From contig DASTIS010000275.1 of assembly GCA_035717365.1 (NCBI GenBank), forward strand, positions 1 through 6,074: 6,074 nucleotides of DNA, given 5' to 3'. The notes beneath the pieces were generated by a model that saw nothing but the letters and a program-made list of their open reading frames with translations, did no database searches and was not told where the DNA came from. Positions 1-5,613 of this stretch are shown here, piece after piece. The position numbers were made by a program, and so were the translations under genes. Position 1 is the first letter of the stretch, and each line of letters opens with the position of its first letter. The stretch is from 66-474 sp035717365. GTDB taxonomy: Bacteria; Pseudomonadota; Gammaproteobacteria; Xanthomonadales; Rhodanobacteraceae.

Positions 1-341
1 TGCAGCCGGGGAAGCTGGGACAGCACCTGTTCGGTCACCAGCAGCGCCAACCCGCCGATCACGCCGAGTGCAATGATCCAGGTGACGAGGATGGCGAGCC
101 ACTTGGGCCAGTGGTGCCGTTGCAGGAGCGCGGCCAGCGGGACCAGCAATGCCGACAGGATCACGCCGACCAGGAATGGTACGACGATTTCGGCCAGCAG
201 CCGCGCGACCGCCGCAACGACCGCCAGCGCTGCAGCAATGACCAGCAATCGCCAGGTGTACGCAGCCCCGATCCGCAAGCCCCGCGGGACAGGATCCGCA
301 TCGGCAACATCGTCTGGGTGTTCCCGCTGCGTCTTTTCCAC
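1..341 (-). CDS. AI-2E family transporter (PerM/TqsA-like), N-terminal part, truncated by window edge
   Basis: Only the first 113 residues are present; full-length family members are usually about 350. The visible part has a charged N-terminus (1-24), then hydrophobic helices at about 29-50, 52-73 and 80-103, with the family-like phrase EIVVPFLVGVILSALLVPLA at 51-70 followed by a short basic loop (QRHHWPKW, 74-81). This matches the start of the AI-2E exporter-like family (UPF0118), inner-membrane proteins variously linked to autoinducer-2 or ion export; the substrate cannot be told from sequence. The start is a GTG. An in-frame TGA sits one codon before it (347-345), ruling out a longer form, and GGAGGG at 356-351 is a good ribosome-binding site nine bases upstream. 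The gene lies 142 bp downstream of the acyl-CoA-binding protein gene on the same strand, so it may be a separate transcription unit. Confidence 0.82.
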   Translation of the reverse strand, partial: MEKTQREHPDDVADADPVPRGLRIGAAYTWRLLVIAAALAVVAAVARLLAEIVVPFLVGVILSALLVPLAALLQRHHWPKWLAILVTWIIALGVIGGLALLVTEQVLSQLPRL

Positions 342-427
342 GTTTCACGGCCCTCCGGTGGCATGTTCGCGCAGCGGGTATTGCGGAAACGGCACGGATT
401 GCGGCGTCACGGAGTATTCGACTTGCC

Positions 428-443
428 GCGGTCGCCCGACCGC
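428..443. other. Inverted repeat (6-bp stem, 4-base loop) between ACBP and transporter genes
   Basis: GCGGTC (428-433) and GACCGC (438-443) are perfectly complementary around a 4-base loop, in the 142-bp non-coding gap 342-483. There is no run of T on either strand, so it is not a standard intrinsic terminator. It could still attenuate read-through or stabilise the upstream mRNA end. No convincing sigma-70 promoter for the transporter gene was found in the rest of the gap, only a weak AATACT-like element. Confidence 0.4.
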
Positions 444-483
444 AACGTCCCGTGGTTGGCCGGCACGGCTGTGGGCGCCTGAT

Positions 484-744
484 TCACGCGCCAAGTTGCC
501 GCACCAGCTCGATGTATTTCTGTTGCGCCTCGGCGGGCTGCATCCCGCCCAGCCGCGACCACGCTTCGTACTTTGCGGTATTGACGAAGTCGAAAAAGCC
601 GGGCTTCGGGCCGTCCGCGTCACCGTGGGTCGCCTGCTTGTAAAGCGCATACAGCTTCAGCAGGGTATCGTTGTCGGGGCGCTCCGGCAGGCGCTTGACG
701 TCCTCGGCGGCCTGCAGGAAACCTTCGCTGAGGTCGTGGCTCAT
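484..744 (-). CDS. Acyl-CoA-binding protein (ACBP family)
   Basis: A small cytosolic protein of 86 residues, the usual size of a stand-alone ACBP domain. Members form a four-helix bundle that binds medium- and long-chain acyl-CoA thioesters, buffering and delivering them to lipid metabolism. The signature LYALYKQATHGD lies at 31-42 and FFDFVNTAKYEAW at 50-62. The ligand-contact residues known from bovine ACBP (Tyr28, Tyr31, Lys32, Lys54, Tyr73) are all present at a constant offset of four (Tyr32, Tyr35, Lys36, Lys58, Tyr77), so the binding pocket should be intact. The start lies 9 bp after the stop of the upstream phasin-family gene, with only a weak Shine-Dalgarno, suggesting co-transcription and perhaps translational coupling. 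ACBP is nearly universal in eukaryotes but patchy in bacteria. Pairing with a phasin fits a role in acyl-CoA or polyhydroxyalkanoate metabolism; that link is inference. Confidence 0.93.
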   Translation of the reverse strand: MSHDLSEGFLQAAEDVKRLPERPDNDTLLKLYALYKQATHGDADGPKPGFFDFVNTAKYEAWSRLGGMQPAEAQQKYIELVRQLGA

Positions 745-753
745 GGGTGGCGC

Positions 754-1227
754 TCAGGTTTTCGGCTTGGCGCGGCCGGCTCCCGTACGCGGTTTCTTCG
801 CGGCCGTCGCGCGCGAGGCGCGGACCTCACGGGTCAGGGCATCGATCCGCGCGGTCAAATCCTGGATGTCCGCGTGGCTCGGCATCTGCATGCGCTTGGC
901 CGCGCGTGCAATGCGTTCGTCGAAAGCCTGTTCGATCTTGCCCATCGCCTCGTTGGTTCGTTTGCGCGCCTGCTCCATCCACGGTGTGGTCTGTTCGCGC
1001 GCCTGTTTCACCTGTTCCTGGGTGTAGGCGTGGGTTTTTTCCTGGATGCGTACGCCTTCCTCGACCAGCGCGTCGAAGAACTTGCCGCCTTCCTGCTGCG
1101 TCCGGGACAGGGCGCCGAGTCCCGCCAGCCAGATCTGTTGCGCCGAATCCATCACACCACGGCTGAAGCGTTGTCCGGACGTGGCGGCGTCCTTGGCGGC
1201 CTGCAGGGGGTCGGGTTTGTCGGTCAT
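754..1227 (-). CDS. Phasin family protein (polyhydroxyalkanoate granule-associated, PhaI/PhaF type)
   Basis: 157 residues. The N-terminal motif SAQQIWLAGLGALSRTQQEG (28-47) and the following FFDALVEEGVRIQEK (50-64) are typical of the polyhydroxyalkanoate granule-associated phasin family (Pfam Phasin, PF05597). Residues about 66-115 form a long, charged amphipathic helix rich in Gln, Glu, Lys and Arg. Residues 118-140 (IQDLTARIDALTREV) look like a short coiled coil of the sort used for phasin oligomerisation. The tail (143-157) is a short Lys/Ala/Pro-rich stretch, a miniature of the histone-like C-terminus of PhaF. The ATG at 1227 is preferred over an in-frame ATG at 1284 because GGAGGT (1239-1234) sits six bases upstream and the motif spacing fits the family. 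The longer form would overlap the end of aat. Phasins coat polymer granules and can act as chaperone-like proteins. No polymer synthase gene is in the window, so granule association is not shown here. Confidence 0.88.
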   Translation of the reverse strand: MTDKPDPLQAAKDAATSGQRFSRGVMDSAQQIWLAGLGALSRTQQEGGKFFDALVEEGVRIQEKTHAYTQEQVKQAREQTTPWMEQARKRTNEAMGKIEQAFDERIARAAKRMQMPSHADIQDLTARIDALTREVRASRATAAKKPRTGAGRAKPKT

Positions 1228-1280
1228 GGCGGCACCTCCGGGGGGCTGGGTGACCAATGTACGCCAACCGGCGCAGAAAT

Positions 1281-1997
1281 TCACACCAGGGCGGCGACCG
1301 GCGACAACTTCCGCGGCCAGTCACGCGGAGTCGACCGCGCCACCAGCGGCGCCAGTTCCCGCAGGAACTGCCCGCGCGGGAGCGTGCGCGCGCCCATCCG
1401 CAGCAGGTGCGGGTTGGGGACCTGGGCGTCGATCCACGGAAAATTGCGCGAACGCAATACTTGCGCCAGCGCGATCAGCGCGGCCTTCGAGGCATTGCTG
1501 CGGCGCGAGAACATCGATTCCGCACTGAACATGCGGCCGACGCAAACGCCGTAGAGTCCACCGACCAGCGTGTCGGCATCCCACACCTCCAGCGAATGGG
1601 CGTAACCGAGGGCGTGCAGGTTGGTGTAGGCGATGATCATGTCGCCGGTGATCCAGGTTCCGTCCTGCCGCGCCCGTGGCGCGGCGCAGGCGCGCATGAC
1701 GTCCGCGAACGCGCGATCCATGCCCCAGTGCCATTCGGAGTGGCGCAGTGATTTCGCGAGGCTGTGCGACACGTGGACACCGTCGGTCGCGAACACGCAG
1801 CGGGGGTCGGGCGACCACCAAAGCAGCGGGTCGCCTTCGGAATACCACGGGAATATTCCTTGCGAGTAGGCGGCAACGAGCCGTTGCGGCGACAGGTCGC
1901 CACCGAACGCGAGCAGACCATTCGGATCGGCCAGCGCGTGACGGGGATCGGGAAACGCGTACGGCGCAAGGGTTTCGAGGCGCCGGATCCGGATCAT
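1281..1997 (-). CDS. aat: Leucyl/phenylalanyl-tRNA--protein transferase
   Basis: 238 residues, close to the 234 of the E. coli enzyme. Aat transfers Leu or Phe (also Met) from aminoacyl-tRNA to the N-terminal Arg or Lys of proteins, creating N-degrons that ClpS delivers to ClpAP; it acts in the cytosol. Family blocks are all present: NGLLAFGGDLSPQRLVAAY (26-44) with GIFPWY following, LLWWSPDPR (58-66), GTWIT (113-117), HSLEVWD (134-140), VGGLYGV (145-151) and SAESMFS (158-164). Glu160 corresponds to E. coli Glu156 and Gln192 in IDAQVPN to Gln188, the residues implicated in catalysis. The start overlaps the stop of the upstream GNAT gene as ATGA, with GAGG at 2005-2002 as ribosome-binding site, so the two are likely one operon. 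A much longer reading frame continues upstream in frame, but it is antisense-like sequence overlapping the GNAT gene and is not used. Confidence 0.97.
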   Translation of the reverse strand: MIRIRRLETLAPYAFPDPRHALADPNGLLAFGGDLSPQRLVAAYSQGIFPWYSEGDPLLWWSPDPRCVFATDGVHVSHSLAKSLRHSEWHWGMDRAFADVMRACAAPRARQDGTWITGDMIIAYTNLHALGYAHSLEVWDADTLVGGLYGVCVGRMFSAESMFSRRSNASKAALIALAQVLRSRNFPWIDAQVPNPHLLRMGARTLPRGQFLRELAPLVARSTPRDWPRKLSPVAALV

Positions 1998-3142
1998 GGC
2001 GCCTCGCCGCGTTGCGCGAAGGGCGAATGCGCCAGCAATTCGCGGCCGCGTCGCTCCAGCAGCACGGCTTCCCGCTGCAGCGACATGTGGATCGCAGCGC
2101 GAAACCCGGTGTCGGCAATGTAATGGCGCGAATGCGTACGCGTCGGAAGGAATCCCCGCGCGAGCTTGTGGAAGCCCTGGGCGCCCGGTTCGAAGCGGCG
2201 CAATCCATTCCGCAGGCAGTAGTCGATGGCCTGGTAGTAGCAAAGTTCGAAATGCAATCCCTGTACCGCTTCGCGTGCACCCCAGTAACGGCCGTACAGG
2301 ATGTCGCCGCCGGACAGGAACAGTGCGCCTGCCACGACCTCGCGATCGCGCCGTGCGAACGCCACCTGCGACTGCTGCGGAAACGCGGTGCCCAAGTGGC
2401 GGAAGAAGTCGAGTGTCAGCGTCGGCGTGTTGCCTTTCTCGTCGAAGGTGTGAGTGTAGAGATGGTGCATGCTGCGCCATTCGTCGTCGTCCAGCGTACC
2501 GCCGTCACGAAACTCACATTCGATCCCGGCCTCGGCGACCTGTGCGCGTTCGCGTCGGATTGCGCTGCGCCGCTTGTGGGTGAGCGCGCCCAGGTAGTCG
2601 GCAAAATCGCGCCAGTCGCCGGGATTGCTCCACTGGAACTGCCAGTCCGAGCGCGCGAGCCAGGTGTCGTCGAAGGCATTGGTCTCTTCTTCCGGAAGGA
2701 AGTCGACGTGCAGCGAGGACAGACCGGTGCGCTCGGTCAATTCGCGCAGCGCCGTGGCCAGCGTGGCGCGACGCTTGTCCGCGTCCGCAGCGTTGCCGAC
2801 CAGCAGCCGCGGACCGGTCACCGGCGAGTAGGGGACAGCGCACAGGAATTTCGGGTAGTAGTCGCCGCCCGCGCGTTCCCACGCATCGGCCCAGGCCCAG
2901 TCGAACACGTACTCTCCGTGCGAGTTGGCCTTGACGTACAACGGCAGCGCACCGACCAGTGCATCGTCGTCGTGGAGCGTCAGGTGTTGCACGCGCCAGC
3001 CGAATTCGGCGCGAACGCAACCGGTACGTTCCAGGCCGGCGAGGAAGGCGTGGCTGATGAACGGATTCGGGTCCGCCACCAGCGCATCCCAGGCGCCGGC
3101 ATCGATGTCGTCGATCGACTCGTGGGTACGCAGCGTCAACAT
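1994..3142 (-). CDS. GNAT-fold / FemAB-like N-acyltransferase (DUF482, COG3146 'peptidogalycan biosynthesis' family)
   Basis: 382 residues matching the FemAB_like/DUF482 family (PF04339), whose substrate is unknown. These proteins carry tandem acetyltransferase-like folds resembling the FemABX enzymes that add amino acids to peptidoglycan precursors. Recognisable blocks are the N-terminal AGAWDALVADPNPFISHAFL (15-34), the basic THKRRSAIRRERAQV (188-202), HHLYTHTF (226-233), YGRYWGA (283-289), LHFELCYYQAIDYC (296-309), and the hallmark FEPGAQGFHKLARGFLPTRT (317-336). The ATG at 3142 is chosen over a GTG at 3193 because the family N-terminus begins about there and a -10-like TACAAT lies just upstream, inside the longer form. 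No Shine-Dalgarno is visible before 3142, so the message may be leaderless. Its stop overlaps the aat start by four bases. The family is sure; the biochemical role is not. Confidence 0.9.
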   Translation of the reverse strand: MLTLRTHESIDDIDAGAWDALVADPNPFISHAFLAGLERTGCVRAEFGWRVQHLTLHDDDALVGALPLYVKANSHGEYVFDWAWADAWERAGGDYYPKFLCAVPYSPVTGPRLLVGNAADADKRRATLATALRELTERTGLSSLHVDFLPEEETNAFDDTWLARSDWQFQWSNPGDWRDFADYLGALTHKRRSAIRRERAQVAEAGIECEFRDGGTLDDDEWRSMHHLYTHTFDEKGNTPTLTLDFFRHLGTAFPQQSQVAFARRDREVVAGALFLSGGDILYGRYWGAREAVQGLHFELCYYQAIDYCLRNGLRRFEPGAQGFHKLARGFLPTRTHSRHYIADTGFRAAIHMSLQREAVLLERRGRELLAHSPFAQRGEAP

Positions 3143-3144
3143 GA

Positions 3145-3155
3145 CTACATTGTAG
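3145..3155 (-). promoter_or_regulatory. Candidate -10 element (TACAAT) inside a palindrome, just upstream of the GNAT gene
   Basis: On the minus strand TACAAT (3154-3149) differs from TATAAT at one base. Transcription starting the usual 6-8 bases downstream would begin at about 3143-3141, which is the A of the ATG at 3142; this would give a leaderless mRNA and agrees with the missing ribosome-binding site. The box is embedded in a perfect odd palindrome, CTACA-T-TGTAG (3145-3155), which could also be an operator. No convincing -35 hexamer lies 16-18 bp upstream, so the call is tentative. Confidence 0.4.
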
Positions 3156-3249
3156 GCCAGCGCGTTTCGGATCCCGTACGCAGCGCGACGCACACGCGGT
3201 GTTGGGCGTGCCAGGCGATCCGGGTCACGTTTGCCACGCGACGCGCAAG

Positions 3250-3255
3250 TACAAT
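3250..3255 (+). promoter_or_regulatory. Candidate -10 element (TACAAT) for the hydrolase-cyclase-like gene
   Basis: TACAAT at 3250-3255 would place the transcription start near 3262 and give a 5' leader of about 24 bases before the ATG at 3286. TTGCCA at 3231-3236 resembles a -35 box, but the 13-bp spacing is too short for sigma-70, so the -35 is unresolved. The position argues against translation from an in-frame GTG at 3199. Confidence 0.4.
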
Positions 3256-3285
3256 AGGCTGCGCTTCCACCGGGTCCGAGCCAGG

Positions 3286-4629
3286 ATGAGCACGCAACCC
3301 CCTCCCATCCTGTACGCCAGCGCCCCGCACGCGGACGTTGCCTACTGTGTCATGGGCGAAGGTCCGCTCGACGTGATGTTCGTCAATCCGATGAGCCGCA
3401 GCATCGGGATGCTGCTGGACTATCCGCCCAACGTGGCGCTGCTGGAGCGGCTGGCGCGATCCTCCCGCCTGATCATGTTCGACCGGCGCGGCAGCGGCAT
3501 TTCCGATCCGCTGCCCGCCGATCTTCCGCCGACGTGGGAAGACTGGCTGGAAGACATTCTCCTCGTGCTGGACGACCTCGGCGTCGCCAAGGTGGTGCTG
3601 GTGGCCGAGCGCGACGCCGCATCCGCGTCGCTCTTGTTCGCGAGCAGTCACCCCGAGCGCGTGCGGGCATTGGTGCTGGGCAACACCAGCGCGCGGTTTC
3701 GCGTGGCGCCCGGTTACCCGAGTGGCGAAAGGCACGAACGCGCGGAGCAGTTGTCGGCGATGTGGGAGCAGTACTGGGGCAGCGAGCGGATGGTGGCCAG
3801 CACCCGGCCGACCCTGGCCGGCGATCCGGAATACGTGCGTTGGGTGACGCGGATGCAGCGCGCGGCGTATTCTCCGCGGCGGGCCGGCGCCGAGTTCCGC
3901 TACATCATCAATTTCGATGCGCGCGCAGTCCTGTCGTCCATCCGCACGCCCACCTTGATCCTGCATCGGCGCGATTTCGCGGTGGTCCCGGTTGCCCATG
4001 GCCGTTACCTTGCCGAGCACATCGCCGGTGCGCGATTCGAGCTGCTTCCGGGCAGCGACATGGATGTGCTGCTGCCGGGCGACAATCAGGCGCTCGACCT
4101 GATCGAGGAATTCCTGGCTGGCGCGCAACCCGCCGACGGCGGTGAACGCGCGCTGGCCACGGTGGTGTGCATGCGCGTCGCGCATCAGGACCAGACAGGC
4201 GCGGGCACGGAAATTCCACGCTGGCGCGAACTGTTCGACCAGCTTCGCACGATCGTGCAGGCGGAATGGTCGCGTTTCCAGGGATGCGGCAGCGAAATTG
4301 AAAACGAGGGATTCCTGGTCAGATTCGACGGCCCGGCGCGCGCACTGCGGTTCGCCGCGTCGATCCGCCAGGCCTTGCGCGATCAGCTGCGCCTTGAAAT
4401 CCGGGCGGGCTTGCATATCGGCGAGTGCGAACGGGTCGGAGACACGCTCGCCGGTGCCGCCGTGGATGTCGCGACCGGCGTGCAGCACGCCGCGCAGGCC
4501 GGCGAAGTGGTGGCCACCGCGGCGGTCAGGGACCTGGTGGCGGGGTCGGGCATCGAGTTGCGCGGCATTGGCACGCTGCCGCTCGAGGGCCTGTCCGGCG
4601 CGTGGGAGTTGTACGCGCTGGAAGGATGA
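3286..4629 (+). CDS. Alpha/beta-hydrolase-fold protein fused to a class III adenylate-cyclase-like domain; both halves appear catalytically degenerate
   Basis: 447 residues. The N-terminal domain (about 8-280) follows the alpha/beta-hydrolase family often fused to cyclase domains (as in mycobacterial Rv1900c): PHADVAYCVMGEGPLDVMFV (14-33), LIMFDRRGSGISDPL (62-76), SHPERVRALVLGNTSARF (121-138), HGRYLAEHI (238-246). The C-terminal domain (about 288-445) has cyclase-like landmarks RWRELFDQ (312-319), EGFLVRFDGPARALRFA (341-357), EIRAGLHIGE (371-380), DLVAGSGIEL (416-425). The nucleophile elbow, normally G-x-S-x-G, reads A107-E-R-D-A111, so Ser is Arg109. The terminal His position is Met259. Cyclase metal Asp residues correspond to Arg297 and Glu341, the Lys to Glu337, and the transition-state Asn/Arg to Asp394/Gly398. 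Neither ester hydrolysis nor cAMP synthesis is therefore expected. No signal peptide or membrane helix is seen. The ATG at 3286 fits the family start, though its ribosome-binding site is weak. A role in binding, scaffolding or sensing is inference. Confidence 0.9.
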   Translation: MSTQPPPILYASAPHADVAYCVMGEGPLDVMFVNPMSRSIGMLLDYPPNVALLERLARSSRLIMFDRRGSGISDPLPADLPPTWEDWLEDILLVLDDLGVAKVVLVAERDAASASLLFASSHPERVRALVLGNTSARFRVAPGYPSGERHERAEQLSAMWEQYWGSERMVASTRPTLAGDPEYVRWVTRMQRAAYSPRRAGAEFRYIINFDARAVLSSIRTPTLILHRRDFAVVPVAHGRYLAEHIAGARFELLPGSDMDVLLPGDNQALDLIEEFLAGAQPADGGERALATVVCMRVAHQDQTGAGTEIPRWRELFDQLRTIVQAEWSRFQGCGSEIENEGFLVRFDGPARALRFAASIRQALRDQLRLEIRAGLHIGECERVGDTLAGAAVDVATGVQHAAQAGEVVATAAVRDLVAGSGIELRGIGTLPLEGLSGAWELYALEG

Positions 4630-4650
4630 TGACGCGCCGCCGACGCGTCA
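4630..4650. terminator. Inverted repeat between convergent genes (possible weak bidirectional terminator)
   Basis: TGACGCG (4630-4636) and CGCGTCA (4644-4650) form a perfect 7-bp stem with a 7-base loop in the 18-bp gap between two convergent genes. The right arm contains the trxB stop codon (TCA on the plus strand), and the left arm starts directly after the stop of the fusion gene. There is no T-tract on either side, so it is not a canonical intrinsic terminator, but its position suggests it ends or protects both transcripts. Confidence 0.45.
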
Positions 4651-5613
4651 GCCGGCCAACCCGATCGAATCCAGGTATTTTTCCGCGTCCAGCGCGGCCA
4701 TGCAGCCGAAGCCCGCCGAGGTGACGGCTTGGCGATACACGTAATCGGCGACGTCGCCGGCCGCGAACACGCCGCGCACCGACGTTGCGGTCGCGTTGCC
4801 CGCGAGGCCGCTCTTGATCTTGATGTAGCCGTTGTGCATGTCGAGCTGGCCCTCGAACACGCCGGTATTGGGGGTGTGGCCGATGGCGACGAACATGCCG
4901 GTCACCGCGATTTGACGCTTGCTGCCATCCTTCGTGCTGAGCAGGCGCAGCCCGTTGACCCCGCCGGCCTCGTCGCCGAGGACCTCGTCGACGGTATGGT
5001 TCCAGACCGGCTCGATCTTGCCGGCGTTGACCTTCTCGAACAGTTTGTCTTGCATGATCTTTTCCGCGCGCAGCTTGTCGCGCCGGTGCACCAGCGTGAC
5101 CTTGCGGCCGATGTTGGCGAGGTAGAGCGCTTCCTCGACCGCGGTGTTGCCGCCGCCGATCACCGCGACGTCCTGGTCGCGGAAGAAGAAACCGTCGCAC
5201 GTCGCGCAGGCGGAAACGCCCTTGCCCTTGAACTTCTCCTCGCTGGCGATGCCGAGGTATTTGGCGGTGGCGCCGGTGGCGATGATCAGTGCGTCGCAGC
5301 TGTATTCGCCGCTGTCGCCCTTCAGTCGGAACGGGCGCTGCTTCAGGTCGACGGTGTGGATCTGGTCGAACACCATCTCCGTATGGAAGCGTTCGGCGTG
5401 TTCGGCCATGCGCTGCATCAACGCGGGCCCCTGCAGGCCCTCGACGTCGCCGGGCCAGTTGTCGACGTCGGTGGTCGTCATCAACTGGCCGCCCTGGGCG
5501 AGGCCGGTGATCAGCGTCGGTTTCAGGTTCGCTCGGGCGGCATAGACGGCTGCGGTGTATCCGGCCGGACCGGATCCGAGGATCAGGAGGCGACTGTGTT
5601 TCAAGGTGCTCAT
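4648..5613 (-). CDS. trxB: Thioredoxin-disulfide reductase (NADPH)
   Basis: 321 residues, the length of E. coli TrxB, with close similarity throughout. The FAD/NADPH flavoenzyme reduces thioredoxin in the cytosol and so supplies electrons to ribonucleotide reductase, peroxiredoxins and others. Seen in order: the FAD-binding GSGPAG (13-18) after LLIL; GGQLMTTTDVDNWPGD (41-56); IATGA (111-115); the redox-active Cys136-Ala-Thr-Cys139 inside SACATCDGFF; the NADPH-binding GGGNTAVEEALY (153-164); HRRDKLRA (176-183), whose arginines bind the 2'-phosphate of NADPH; FVAIGHTPNT (241-250); and the FAD-binding GVFAAGDV (281-288). The reading frame stays open upstream, but the ATG at 5613 matches the family N-terminus and has GAGGA (5624-5620) six bases upstream. 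The gene converges on the hydrolase-cyclase fusion and diverges from ald. Confidence 0.99.
   Translation of the reverse strand: MSTLKHSRLLILGSGPAGYTAAVYAARANLKPTLITGLAQGGQLMTTTDVDNWPGDVEGLQGPALMQRMAEHAERFHTEMVFDQIHTVDLKQRPFRLKGDSGEYSCDALIIATGATAKYLGIASEEKFKGKGVSACATCDGFFFRDQDVAVIGGGNTAVEEALYLANIGRKVTLVHRRDKLRAEKIMQDKLFEKVNAGKIEPVWNHTVDEVLGDEAGGVNGLRLLSTKDGSKRQIAVTGMFVAIGHTPNTGVFEGQLDMHNGYIKIKSGLAGNATATSVRGVFAAGDVADYVYRQAVTSAGFGCMAALDAEKYLDSIGLAG

Noticed and set aside
345..480. Open frame on the minus strand filling the ACBP-transporter gap, ending in a TGA four bases before the transporter GTG
   Set aside because: It is the tail of a shadow frame within ACBP, with no convincing start codon plus ribosome-binding site inside the gap and no recognisable motif.
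73..1554. Long plus-strand open frame (493 codons)
   Set aside because: It runs antisense across the transporter, ACBP, phasin and aat genes, all supported by strong family motifs. Its translation is rich in Arg/Gly/Ala with no recognisable domain, as expected from GC-rich shadow frames.
3231..3255. TTGCCA plus TACAAT as a full sigma-70 promoter
   Set aside because: The spacing is only 13 bp, outside the normal 16-18 bp range, so only the -10 element is reported.
1748..3289. Long plus-strand open frame (513 codons) antisense to the GNAT gene and aat
   Set aside because: Low-complexity Arg/Ala/Gly composition and no domain signature; the opposite strand encodes well-recognised proteins. It is a consequence of high GC at third codon positions.
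3145..4488. Long minus-strand open frame (447 codons) antisense to the hydrolase-cyclase fusion
   Set aside because: The plus strand carries clear hydrolase and cyclase framework motifs; the antisense product is His/Arg-rich without any recognisable motif.
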